From: an uncultured Coriobacteriaceae bacterium
GTDB taxonomy: Bacteria; Actinomycetota; Coriobacteriia; Coriobacteriales; Eggerthellaceae
Direction: 5' to 3'
Length of the DNA stretch: 7,376 nucleotides
NCBI GenBank assembly: GCA_902796815.1
Contig: CADBQL010000441.1
Span: 1-7,376 of the forward strand
In this document: piece after piece, positions 1 to 5,944 of the stretch
Layout of the letters: each line of letters opens with the position of its first letter
Position numbering within the stretch: the first letter of the stretch is position 1
Notes under the pieces: generated by a model
Seen by the model: the letters and a program-made list of their open reading frames with translations, nothing else
Told to the model about the DNA's origin: nothing
Databases searched by the model: none
Made by a program: the position numbers and the translations under genes

Positions 1-1118
1 AAAAACATCGGAAACATCGCACCAGCAGGCGGCTTGATATGCGCCATAGCTTCGCGACGGCGCGTCCACTCCCAGAATTCGTTCATACCAGAATCCAAAA
101 GCCGCTGCGCTGCCGCAATGGCCTGCTTGTTCTCATCGCCGATTTGCGTCGAGAAGCTGTCGATGTCGTTGACGACGCAACCTGGCACCTCCTCGATCGC
201 GGGATCGATGTCGCGCGGAATCGCGAGGTCAAAGATTTGCAGGGGGCGGTTTTCCTCATGGGCTTTGACGAACGGCTCGAGCGCGAGCGTGAAATGAGGG
301 CTCGTCGTCGCGCTCATGACCACCTGGCACCTGTTCAGATACTCGTAACGGTCATCGTAGGGAACACCTTCGCATCCGCGCGGTACAGTGACCGCGCCGT
401 GCGTGTACTGCCTGACGGTGACGAGCACTTCGGCGCCGCGCTTTTCCAGCGTCGACGCGGCCAGGCGGCCGTACTCGCCGTTTCCGATGACCATGCAGGT
501 CGCACTTGTCAAATCGATGCCGTCGGCTTCCAACTGCCCGACGGCTTGATCGACCGCAGTCGCATAAGCGCGCGTGAAGCGCACGCCGCTTTTAACCTGT
601 TTCGCCGATGTCACAGCCTGCCTGAAAAGCACTTCCAGAATGCTGTCCGCCACGCCGATTTCGCGCGAGTACGCGATGGCCTGCTTCACCTGGGATACAA
701 TCTGGTCTTCCGCCATGATGGCCGAGCGCAACCCGCACGCCACGTGGAACAGATGGCTCACCGCCGCCTCGTCCGACCGGCAAGCGAAATACGGCGCGTA
801 CTCTGCCGGATCCACCATGAACATGTCGCAAAACGCCCTGAGCATCGCATCGTCGGGACGAGGAGCCCCTTGTTCGTCAATGCTGCGCTGCGGGCTCGGC
901 ACGCCATCGAAACTTGCCCACAACTCGGTTCGATTGCACGTGGCCAGCAATACCACGCCGGTTGCCTCGAGCTTGGCGCGGGCGAGGGAGACCACCGCTT
1001 CGCGGATATCGGGCGGCAACGAGAACGCCGAGCGCACCTCAGCTGAAGCCAGTCCGTGGTCAGTCCCGATCATGCAAATTAGCTCGCTATTTTCTGCTGT
1101 TGTCATGTGCTCGTCCAT
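1..1118 (-). CDS. hemA: Glutamyl-tRNA reductase, C-terminus beyond the left edge
   Basis: This enzyme makes glutamate-1-semialdehyde from glutamyl-tRNA with NADPH, the first committed step of the C5 tetrapyrrole pathway, in the cytoplasm. The frame is open for 372 codons from ATG at 1118 to the window edge; the family is usually about 400-450 residues. Catalytic Cys61 lies in TCNRTE. His122 in HLFHVACGL precedes the block at 129-148 that matches the family's GLDSMVLGEPQI region (here GLRSAIMAEDQI). The NADPH-binding VIGNGEYG is at 210-217, SATTSP at 269-274, DLAIPRDIDP at 297-306, and a helical dimerisation segment begins near 330. An AAGGAAGAGG ribosome site 5' of 1118 favours this start over the ATG at 1106. 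Oddities: the usual RVRTET and NRT motifs are replaced, so this is a divergent member. It follows the haem-binding protein gene by 52 bp. The identity is secure. Confidence 0.93.
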   Translation of the reverse strand, partial: MDEHMTTAENSELICMIGTDHGLASAEVRSAFSLPPDIREAVVSLARAKLEATGVVLLATCNRTELWASFDGVPSPQRSIDEQGAPRPDDAMLRAFCDMFMVDPAEYAPYFACRSDEAAVSHLFHVACGLRSAIMAEDQIVSQVKQAIAYSREIGVADSILEVLFRQAVTSAKQVKSGVRFTRAYATAVDQAVGQLEADGIDLTSATCMVIGNGEYGRLAASTLEKRGAEVLVTVRQYTHGAVTVPRGCEGVPYDDRYEYLNRCQVVMSATTSPHFTLALEPFVKAHEENRPLQIFDLAIPRDIDPAIEEVPGCVVNDIDSFSTQIGDENKQAIAAAQRLLDSGMNEFWEWTRRREAMAHIKPPAGAMFPMF

Positions 1119-1134
1119 ATCCTCTTCCTTCAAG

Positions 1135-1167
1135 GAGTGAGCGGAGGGTCTGACCTCCCGCTCACTC
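1135..1167. repeat. Hairpin of a dispersed palindromic repeat, between the haem-binding protein gene and hemA
   Basis: Positions 1135-1147 and 1154-1167 are complementary over 13 pairs, with one extra base in the right arm and a six-base loop, GTCTGA. The + strand segment 1138-1155 reads TGAGCGGAGGGTCTGACC. It differs at one base from 6770-6787, inside the larger palindrome at the other end of the window, so both belong to one repeat family with a GGTCNGACC core. The hairpin lies between the upstream stop codon and the hemA ribosome site and does not mask that site. It might act as a partial terminator or mRNA stabiliser; there is no T-tract, so I do not call it a terminator. Confidence 0.8.
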
Positions 1168-1170
1168 GAT

Positions 1171-2301
1171 CTACTGCTTGCGGCGTTTTTTCAGCGCATA
1201 GTTCAAAATACCGCCGACGACGATTACTATCAGCGCTAATACCAAGACCTTGATGGCGGCTTCTTGGGGTATGGCGTCTTTGTCGTCGATGGTGTCGGAA
1301 TAAAACGTCAAAAAATACTCGACTTCGACCGGGTCTCCCATGGCCGTGGTATCGGCAATGACGGGCACCTCGTCGTCCATCGCCAAGATGGGTATCGTAA
1401 ACGTCGAGTTGCTACCATCATCGGTCTGGTTATCGTAGCGCTGATCGTCCACGAGCATGTAATCGTAATACGAACTCGACCACAGAAGACGTGCGTAAGC
1501 ATACCCGTCCTTCACGATCAGCCAAGTCGGGGAGCTCACCGATGCACGGCCGGAACCGCCCGTCATGTTGACCTCGATGGAATATGTCCCATCGGGCTTG
1601 TCGATCGGAACGGCACCCGTCTCGGGATTTTCGTTTCCAACCTTGTTCAGCGCGATATCGGTCGCGGTTTTGGAAGCGCTCGCACTTTCGGACTCGACAG
1701 GATCTCCGTACTCGGGCAAGTCGACGAGCAGTGCGCCTTCAGGAAGAGTTGCCGCATAGAACATGAGCTTGCGGTTGTACCATTTCTTCTTGCGCTTGCT
1801 GTAGGCAGCACAATCGATTTCCTGGTCGAGCGCGCTCACGGGCACCGTAAACGTCCACGAATCGCCATCGAACTCGATATAGTCCTCCGCCGGAGCTGCG
1901 GCAGCATCATCGGCCGTACCCATATAGATGAGCGGATAGCTCTTCGAGTCGAACGCGATTTTCGCCATCATCTTACCGCCGCGCACCGTAAGCGTCGTCT
2001 CTCCGAGCTTGAAAAACGGCGAGGTTGATTCTGCGTCGATCTTGTAGGTACCGTCCTTGACCTTGTCACCGGTGATAGGCTGCATTCCCTCGAGCAAGAG
2101 CACCTTCGACGAGGCCATTTCGTTTTCGCTCGCCACTTTGTTGTGCGCCTGGTCAGCGAAGGCGGCCGACGGCGCAAAGCACGGCATCGCAAACGCAAGC
2201 GCAAACGCGAGAACGAACGCGAGAACGAACGCAGGACAATTACCCATACGCGAGCATGCGCGCAAAGGCGATTGCCACACACGTTCATGGCGCATCTGCA
2301 T
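1171..2301 (-). CDS. Membrane-anchored surface protein with two NEAT/Shp-like haem-binding domains
   Basis: This is probably a haem- or iron-chelate-binding protein on the outer face of the membrane. With ATG at 2301 it has 376 residues. The signal peptide has a basic start (RHER, R14, R18), a hydrophobic core at 24-39 and a likely cut at AFA-D near 49/50. Domain 1 spans about 82-192 (DGTYKIDAE, YPLIYMGTA, SKRKKKWYNR). An acidic and Ser-rich linker follows. Domain 2 spans about 237-338 (DGTYSIEV, GGSGRASV, SSYYDYMLVD, STFTIPI, ADTTAMGDP). A membrane helix at 350-368 ends in KKRRKQ. The YM and DTTAM motifs match what I recall of streptococcal Shp-type proteins, where two methionines hold haem. 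The frame stays open up to 2454, but that part overlaps cbiK. The ATG at 2301 has AAGGG seven bases upstream and leaves 20 bases after the cbiK stop; GTG at 2316 is an alternative. The substrate is inferred. Confidence 0.78.
   Translation of the reverse strand: MQMRHERVWQSPLRACSRMGNCPAFVLAFVLAFALAFAMPCFAPSAAFADQAHNKVASENEMASSKVLLLEGMQPITGDKVKDGTYKIDAESTSPFFKLGETTLTVRGGKMMAKIAFDSKSYPLIYMGTADDAAAAPAEDYIEFDGDSWTFTVPVSALDQEIDCAAYSKRKKKWYNRKLMFYAATLPEGALLVDLPEYGDPVESESASASKTATDIALNKVGNENPETGAVPIDKPDGTYSIEVNMTGGSGRASVSSPTWLIVKDGYAYARLLWSSSYYDYMLVDDQRYDNQTDDGSNSTFTIPILAMDDEVPVIADTTAMGDPVEVEYFLTFYSDTIDDKDAIPQEAAIKVLVLALIVIVVGGILNYALKKRRKQ
2189..2230 (-). repeat. Short tandem repeats encoding the signal-peptide core
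   Basis: On the + strand the 12-mer GCGAGAACGAAC occurs twice in tandem (2207-2218, 2219-2230). It is preceded by three related hexamers, GCAAAC, GCAAGC, GCAAAC (2189-2206). On the coding strand they encode the alternating Ala-Phe, Val-Leu stretch of the signal peptide's hydrophobic core. All units are multiples of three bases, so slippage would change core length without a frameshift. Confidence 0.75.
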
Positions 2302-2321
2302 CTGTTCGCCCTTCACGCGTC

Positions 2322-3116
2322 TTAGCTTTCCACGCTCGCCATGCACGCTGCACGCGCATGGTCTACGACAAGTTGCTGAACAGCGGTCAGTTCTCCGAGC
2401 CCCTTGAGGTTCACCGTAGTCTCGAAACCGTTCGCGATAAACCGATTTTTCCACGAATCGTCCTCTTCGCCTGCTAAATCGTTAGTGGCATGATCGCCGG
2501 CGACGATCATGAACGGTGCCAGGTGAACGCGCGAAACGCCGCTTTCCTTTACCGCGGCGAGCGCATCCTCGAACGTAGGCTCGCCTTCGACGGTAGCCAC
2601 GAAAACCCGCTCACGTCCGAACCCGCGCAACAACTCCTGGATCTGGCTGTACACTTCGTTGGGTCCATGGGGCGAACCGTGCCCCATGAGCACGAGCGCC
2701 TCGTCATCAGGCACATCGGCATATTCGTCGAACACCGCTCGGGCGATGATGGCACGATCCTCCTCGCTCGACATCAGCGGAAATGCCAATCGGACCGTGC
2801 GTGCGCCATCGTCTTGCGCCCACGCCTCGGCCGTCTGCCTGATCTTGCGCATTTCATGGCCATTCATGAGGCACATCGTCGCAACGAGCAGATCGTCCAC
2901 GCCATCGGCGCTCATTCGCGCAAATGCCTCTTCGAGCGTATCGTGCATTTCCCCGCGCTCCTCGCGCACTTTCGCGATGATGTTACCGCTCGTCCACGCA
3001 GTATAGAACGGCCAGTCACCGAACGACTCCGCGAGCAAGCTATCGACCACATCAATCGTCTTCGCACGCGTCTCCTCGTACGATGTCCCAAAGCTGACAG
3101 ATAACAGTCCTTTCAT
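2322..3116 (-). CDS. cbiK: Sirohydrochlorin cobaltochelatase CbiK
   Basis: CbiK inserts Co2+ into sirohydrochlorin in the cytoplasm, the early cobalt step of the anaerobic cobalamin pathway. The protein has 264 residues, the normal size for single-chain CbiK. It opens with GLLSVSFGTSYEETR (3-17), the class II chelatase N-terminus. The metal ligands known in Salmonella CbiK (His145, Glu175, His207) correspond to His146 in LMGHGSPH, Glu177 in VATVEGEP and His209 in IVAGDHATNDLAG. There is no signal peptide, unlike periplasmic CbiK variants. The ATG at 3116 has AAAGGAGG four bases upstream and overlaps the stop of the small ORF before it as ATGA, indicating translational coupling. The haem-binding protein gene follows 20 bases after the stop. 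Related class II chelatases can handle iron, so a role in sirohaem or in metal removal from imported tetrapyrrole cannot be excluded. Confidence 0.92.
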   Translation of the reverse strand: MKGLLSVSFGTSYEETRAKTIDVVDSLLAESFGDWPFYTAWTSGNIIAKVREERGEMHDTLEEAFARMSADGVDDLLVATMCLMNGHEMRKIRQTAEAWAQDDGARTVRLAFPLMSSEEDRAIIARAVFDEYADVPDDEALVLMGHGSPHGPNEVYSQIQELLRGFGRERVFVATVEGEPTFEDALAAVKESGVSRVHLAPFMIVAGDHATNDLAGEEDDSWKNRFIANGFETTVNLKGLGELTAVQQLVVDHARAACMASVES

Positions 3117-3259
3117 CGTCCCTCCTTTGCGACGGTGTCGATAGCATTGTTTTTTACGAAAATGGCCGTATCAAGAGCGCATGCCGCTCGCCGTTCTTCG
3201 GCGAATGCCGCTTTGCTATTACTGACCAAATTGCTTAATGACATAAAACCCGACATCAT
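3113..3259 (-). CDS. Unrecognised 48-residue small protein coupled to cbiK
   Basis: I do not recognise this protein. It reads ATG (3259) to TGA (3113-3115), with a second ATG immediately after the first. It starts MMSGFMSLSNLVSNSKAAFA, continues with EERRACALDTA and ends in DTVAKEGR. It is a short mixed-charge peptide with one cysteine and no membrane segment or signal peptide. Support for translation is positional. GAGGTGA lies just before the ATG and is built over the stop codon of the ABC-2 permease gene. The TGA overlaps the cbiK start as ATGA. It fills the whole gap between the two genes with no internal stop. Third-position GC is about 50%. It may be a functional small protein or merely a device to couple cbiK translation to the upstream gene. 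Confidence 0.6.
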   Translation of the reverse strand: MMSGFMSLSNLVSNSKAAFAEERRAACALDTAIFVKNNAIDTVAKEGR

Positions 3260-3268
3260 GTCACCTCA
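3260..3268 (-). promoter_or_regulatory. Ribosome binding site overlapping the permease stop codon
   Basis: On the minus strand TGAGGTGAC runs directly into the paired ATGs of the small ORF. The first TGA is the stop of the ABC-2 permease gene. A ribosome ending there would sit on the start site of the next frame, which argues that the small ORF is translated. Confidence 0.65.
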
Positions 3269-3997
3269 CAAGTTCTTCTTCTTGTAGATGAACATAAACG
3301 AGATGGCCGAGAACACGATCAGATACGCAAACAAGATTAGCACGCCGGTCACGGTCGGGTCGCCGCCCGCAGCAATGGAGCGCACCATGTCGGATGTCTG
3401 AGAAAGCGGCAACGCCGAGACGAACTCCTTGATGCCGTGGGGCATCTGGTCGGTCGAAAAGAACGTGTTGCACAGAAACGACATCGGCATAATGATGTAC
3501 GTATTGAAACGAGGGGCATCCGTATAGCTCTTGGCCAAAAACGATAGCGTCACCGCAATGGTCGAAAACACCGTGCCGTTCAGGAACAGGATGAGAAACG
3601 ACACCCAGTTGAACACGAGCGATGTGCGAATCGGCGATACAAGCAGCAAGATGACGAGCACCGCATACATGCCGCGCAACGCACCGCCCACAATCTGCCC
3701 GACGATGAATTGCCACAACGGCGTCGGCGAAACCATCACCTGGTCGAGCGCCTTCTCGTAGAGGCGCTGTACGCTCATGTTCTGCGATACCGCACTGAAA
3801 CTGCCCGTCATCGAAACCATGGCCACGATGCCGGGAATGAGGAAATTGAGATACGGCTCGCCATGCGACGTGGTCTGGATGCCCAGCCCGAACACGAGCA
3901 GATACATGAGCGGCGAAATCATGGCTGCAACTGTTATCTTGTAGAAATCGCGTTTGAACTCAGCCCATTTTTCCCACAATACCGTGATGATGCCCAT
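3266..3997 (-). CDS. ABC-2 type transporter permease
   Basis: This is the membrane subunit of an ABC-2 family transporter (DrrB/NodJ type), a family that usually exports lipids, polysaccharides or drugs. It has 243 residues. I count six likely membrane helices, at about 21-40, 51-72, 97-121, 127-153, 163-182 and 215-237, and a basic tail KKKNL. The cytoplasmic stretch VQRLYEKALDQVMVSPTPLWQ (77-96 and beyond) is the expected ATPase-coupling region, and LPLSQTSDMVRS (196-207) is the usual loop before the last helix. The start is firm: AGGAGGTGA stands a few bases before the ATG at 3997. The partner ATPase is the next gene upstream. The substrate is unknown; the position between cbiL and cbiK suggests a link to corrinoid or tetrapyrrole traffic, but family membership does not show this. 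Confidence 0.87.
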   Translation of the reverse strand: MGIITVLWEKWAEFKRDFYKITVAAMISPLMYLLVFGLGIQTTSHGEPYLNFLIPGIVAMVSMTGSFSAVSQNMSVQRLYEKALDQVMVSPTPLWQFIVGQIVGGALRGMYAVLVILLLVSPIRTSLVFNWVSFLILFLNGTVFSTIAVTLSFLAKSYTDAPRFNTYIIMPMSFLCNTFFSTDQMPHGIKEFVSALPLSQTSDMVRSIAAGGDPTVTGVLILFAYLIVFSAISFMFIYKKKNL

Positions 3998-4022
3998 ATC
4001 TCACCTCCTGTCTATTACCCAC

Positions 4023-4057
4023 AAAACTGCTAAAACATCTGGTTGAATTGCAGTTTT
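4023..4057. repeat. Small inverted repeat before the ABC-2 permease gene
   Basis: AAAACTGC at 4023-4030 and GCAGTTTT at 4050-4057 form a perfect 8-bp stem around a 19-base loop. It lies in the 120-bp gap between the ATPase stop and the permease start and ends shortly before the permease's strong ribosome site. Only four T's follow on the coding strand, so it is at best a weak pausing signal. The rest of this gap (4001-4117) shows nothing else I can support. Confidence 0.45.
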
Positions 4058-4110
4058 TCGTTCCGTTGCCTGCTAAACCGCGCAAGACACCAGGTGCTTC
4101 TCGCGGTTTT

Positions 4111-4128
4111 CGCGCGGCTATCCGCGCG
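4111..4128 (-). other. GC hairpin with the ATPase stop codon in its loop
   Basis: CGCGCGG (4111-4117) and CCGCGCG (4122-4128) pair perfectly around a four-base loop at 4118-4121. On the coding strand that loop holds the TAG stop of the ABC-2 ATPase. AAAACC follows rather than a T-run, so it is not a classical terminator; it could protect mRNA ends or modulate expression of the permease downstream. Confidence 0.5.
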
Positions 4129-4960
4129 TGAGGCGATGCCCGACCCTTTCCACGAAAACGTCTTCCAACGTCGTTGCACGTAGCACCGCGTCGTCGGGCA
4201 AACCCTTGAGCTCCTCGATTGCAGCCTCGCGCGTCGGAAAATACCTGCTGACCAACTTGCCATCATCGAGATTGTCAACCGCAAACGGACCGAGTTGCTC
4301 AATGAGGGCAAGCGGAGCGTCTACGACGTCGAACTTGCCGCCATCAATGAATGCGACGCGGTTGCACAACGCCTGCGCCTCGTCGATGAAATGCGTCGTC
4401 AACAAGATGGTAAGGTTCCGCTCCTTGAGACTGCGCAGCAAATCCCACATTTGACGCCGCGCAAGCGCGTCCATGCCGGCCGTCGGTTCGTCGAGCAGCA
4501 AAATTTCGGGCTCGACCATGAGCGCGCGGCAAATCATGAGCTTGCGTTTCATGCCGCCCGATAGATGGCGCACGACGCGATGTCCGAACTTGCTGAGTCC
4601 CGCGAATTCGAACAGCTCAGCCGTTTTGGCGCGTATCTCCTTCTTGCGCATGTAGTACAAGCGGCCTTGATATTCCATGACTTCGTTCATCGTCATATCC
4701 TGGCGCATGGAGTACTCCTGCGTCACGACGGATAGCTTGCGCTTCTCGGCGGACGCCTTGCGGTTGAGCGGCTTACCATCGATGAGGATTTCGCCTTCGG
4801 TGGGCAGAAGAACCGTCGACATCATGGAAATCGTCGTGGTCTTGCCCGCACCGTTCGGACCCAACAGTCCCATGAACTCGTTGGTCTCGATGGTAAGGTT
4901 CAGATGGTCGACAGCTGTGAAGTCGCCGAATGTTTTTGTCAGGTTATGTATCTCGATCAT
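4118..4960 (-). CDS. ABC-2 type transporter ATP-binding protein
   Basis: This cytoplasmic ATPase powers the ABC-2 permease encoded next. With ATG at 4960 it has 280 residues, a normal length for the DrrA/CcmA group. All nucleotide-binding motifs are intact: Walker A GPNGAGKT at 34-41, Q-loop Gln81 in VVTQEYS, signature LSGGM at 133-137, Walker B ILLLDE at 153-158 followed by PTAGMD, and the switch His190 in TTH. The C-terminal part after about 220 includes RATTLEDVFVE, the usual ending of this group (PTLEDVF). The frame extends to ATG 5020, but that start has no clear ribosome site and its extra 20 residues lie outside the domain. The ATG at 4960 has AGGA upstream and begins directly with MIEIHNLTKTFG. 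No substrate can be named. Confidence 0.9.
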   Translation of the reverse strand: MIEIHNLTKTFGDFTAVDHLNLTIETNEFMGLLGPNGAGKTTTISMMSTVLLPTEGEILIDGKPLNRKASAEKRKLSVVTQEYSMRQDMTMNEVMEYQGRLYYMRKKEIRAKTAELFEFAGLSKFGHRVVRHLSGGMKRKLMICRALMVEPEILLLDEPTAGMDALARRQMWDLLRSLKERNLTILLTTHFIDEAQALCNRVAFIDGGKFDVVDAPLALIEQLGPFAVDNLDDGKLVSRYFPTREAAIEELKGLPDDAVLRATTLEDVFVERVGHRLTRG

Positions 4961-4977
4961 GTTCGCATCCTGTGCGC

Positions 4978-5052
4978 TTGGGAGCCCAAAAACGGGCGCA
5001 AAACCATGCACCCTGCCCATTATGAACAGGGATGACCCTGCCCGTCTCCCAA
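4978..5052 (-). promoter_or_regulatory. Possible structured RNA leader between cbiL and the ABC-2 ATPase
   Basis: The 13-base arm 5040-5052 (GCCCGTCTCCCAA) can pair with two blocks on the other side: ACGGGC at 4992-4997 and TTGGGAG at 4978-4984, with a seven-base bulge between them. On the coding strand, the GCCC from 4994-4997 can instead pair with the nearby GGGC at 4985-4988 around GTTTTT, so the two folds compete. Inside the loop, AGGG-TCAT-CCCT forms a further small hairpin, and GGGCAGGGT occurs twice. I see no known riboswitch consensus such as a B12 box. An attenuator or translation control element is possible. Confidence 0.4.
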
Positions 5053-5059
5053 ACGATCG

Positions 5060-5746
5060 CTAGGCACCCTTTACGATGACAACCGAGAAGTAATCGCCGT
5101 CGTCGTCAATGTCGGCAAAATGCTCGAACACTTTTTCGTCGGCCAATCCGCAGTTGGCGACCATGCTTGCACGATCGAGCTCACCACGGGCGGCGAGTTT
5201 GTCACGCAGCTCCTGAACGGCTTTTCCGGATTTCATGAACACCTTGTTGGCAGGCACGTCCAGGATATCGTCGACATCTGCGGCCATAACCGGCGCGATG
5301 AGCAGACGCTCGGGGCCTTCGCACAACGCTGTGCCAAGCCGTGCCGCCACCGCGCAAAACGAAGTGACGCCCGGAATGATTTCGGCATCGAAGCCACGCG
5401 CGACAACGATGTCGTGTACATATATATACGTGGAGTAGATGGCAATGTCGCCCAAGCACAAATATGCGACCGATTTTCCCTCGGAAAGCAGCGCGCACAA
5501 ATCTTCGGCGATCTTGTCATAAGCGGCGAGCACAACCGAACGATCCTTCGTCATGGGCGTCGAGCAGTCGAGCAACTCCTTGCCCTCGAGATATGCCTCG
5601 CAAATCGCGTAGGCGGTTTGCCGCTTGTGTCCGATATTGGGCACTGCGACCACGTCAGCTTCCTGGATAACGCGTATTGCCTTAAGCGTCAAAAGCTCGG
5701 GATCGCCAGGGCCGACACTCACGCCGTACAACTTGCCATTTGCCAT
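5060..5746 (-). CDS. cbiL: Precorrin-2/cobalt-factor II C20-methyltransferase
   Basis: CbiL adds a methyl group from S-adenosylmethionine at C20 of the macrocycle, the step after cobalt insertion by CbiK in the anaerobic cobalamin pathway. With ATG at 5746 it has 228 residues, the usual length. Motifs of the tetrapyrrole methylase fold are in order: GVSVGPGDPELLTLKA (8-23), the AdoMet loop CLGDIAIYSTYIYV (97-110; the family's LGDPxxYST with Ile for Pro), EIIPGVTSFCAVAARLG (122-138) and ANCGLADEKVF (197-207). The frame stays open to a GTG at 5812, but AGAGG stands six bases before the ATG at 5746 and the extra residues overlap a likely promoter. The nearest upstream gene ends 191 bp away, so cbiL probably opens a transcription unit with the ABC-2 genes and cbiK. 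Product specificity (free-base or cobalt form) is inferred from the cbiK neighbour. Confidence 0.92.
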   Translation of the reverse strand: MANGKLYGVSVGPGDPELLTLKAIRVIQEADVVAVPNIGHKRQTAYAICEAYLEGKELLDCSTPMTKDRSVVLAAYDKIAEDLCALLSEGKSVAYLCLGDIAIYSTYIYVHDIVVARGFDAEIIPGVTSFCAVAARLGTALCEGPERLLIAPVMAADVDDILDVPANKVFMKSGKAVQELRDKLAARGELDRASMVANCGLADEKVFEHFADIDDDGDYFSVVIVKGA

Positions 5747-5770
5747 GCGTAACCTCTTTCTGTCGATAAC

Positions 5771-5808
5771 GTACAACGCATTGTACCTACAGGCAAACAT
5801 ACTGTCTT
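5771..5808 (-). promoter_or_regulatory. Probable cbiL promoter with overlapping palindromic operator
   Basis: On the minus strand a -10-like TACAAT (5785-5780) lies 17 bases after AAGACA (5808-5803), which keeps the GACA of a -35 box. The -10 box is embedded in a perfect 6-4-6 inverted repeat, GTACAATGCGTTGTAC (5771-5786). A repressor bound there would block RNA polymerase. Transcription would begin roughly 30 bases before the cbiL start. I cannot name the regulator. Confidence 0.45.
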
Positions 5809-5900
5809 GCACATATTTGCCAACTTCTAAACCACCACATCAAACGTCAAAAGTTCTCTATGGTGAACGCTCTGTCTAGCAACTCGATCAAGTAAGTTTC

Positions 5901-5944
5901 CCGACAATCGGAATGAGCATTGCCCCTGGGGCGAAACTCATTCC
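5901..5944 (-). terminator. Possible terminator hairpins after the FecE-type ATPase
   Basis: GGAATGAG (5910-5917) pairs perfectly with CTCATTCC (5937-5944), overlapping the stop codon, and encloses the palindrome GCCCC-T-GGGGC (5922-5932). A second small stem, CCGA-CAA-TCGG, lies at 5901-5911 and would compete with the first. A run of Ts is missing, so intrinsic termination is uncertain. The position at the end of one gene and before a probable promoter fits a boundary between transcription units. Confidence 0.4.

Noticed and set aside
39..1046. Long + strand frame of 335 codons opposite hemA
   Set aside because: It is the antisense shadow of a clear hemA frame, has no recognisable domain and is Arg/His/Ala-rich as expected from reversed GC-biased codons.
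1264..2028. 254-codon + strand frame opposite the haem-binding protein
   Set aside because: Shadow of a gene with a signal peptide, two domains and a membrane anchor on the other strand; no ribosome site or motif of its own.
2302..2454. N-terminal extension of the haem-binding protein to an ATG at 2454
   Set aside because: It overlaps the 3' end of cbiK by over 130 bases, is Arg/Cys-rich and would bury the signal peptide; ATG 2301 has a ribosome site.
2490..3104. 204-codon + strand frame opposite cbiK
   Set aside because: Shadow of cbiK, whose metal ligands and motifs are all present on the minus strand.
4961..5020. N-terminal extension of the ABC-2 ATPase from ATG 5020
   Set aside because: It lies outside the ATPase domain, has no clear ribosome site and falls in the structured leader.
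4978..5052. Cobalamin riboswitch
   Set aside because: The location next to cbiL is tempting, but I find no B12-box-like sequence and the element is far shorter than a cobalamin riboswitch.
5747..5812. N-terminal extension of CbiL from a GTG at 5812
   Set aside because: It adds residues before the conserved GVSVGPGDPE start of the family, has no ribosome site and overlaps the promoter-like region; ATG 5746 has AGAGG.
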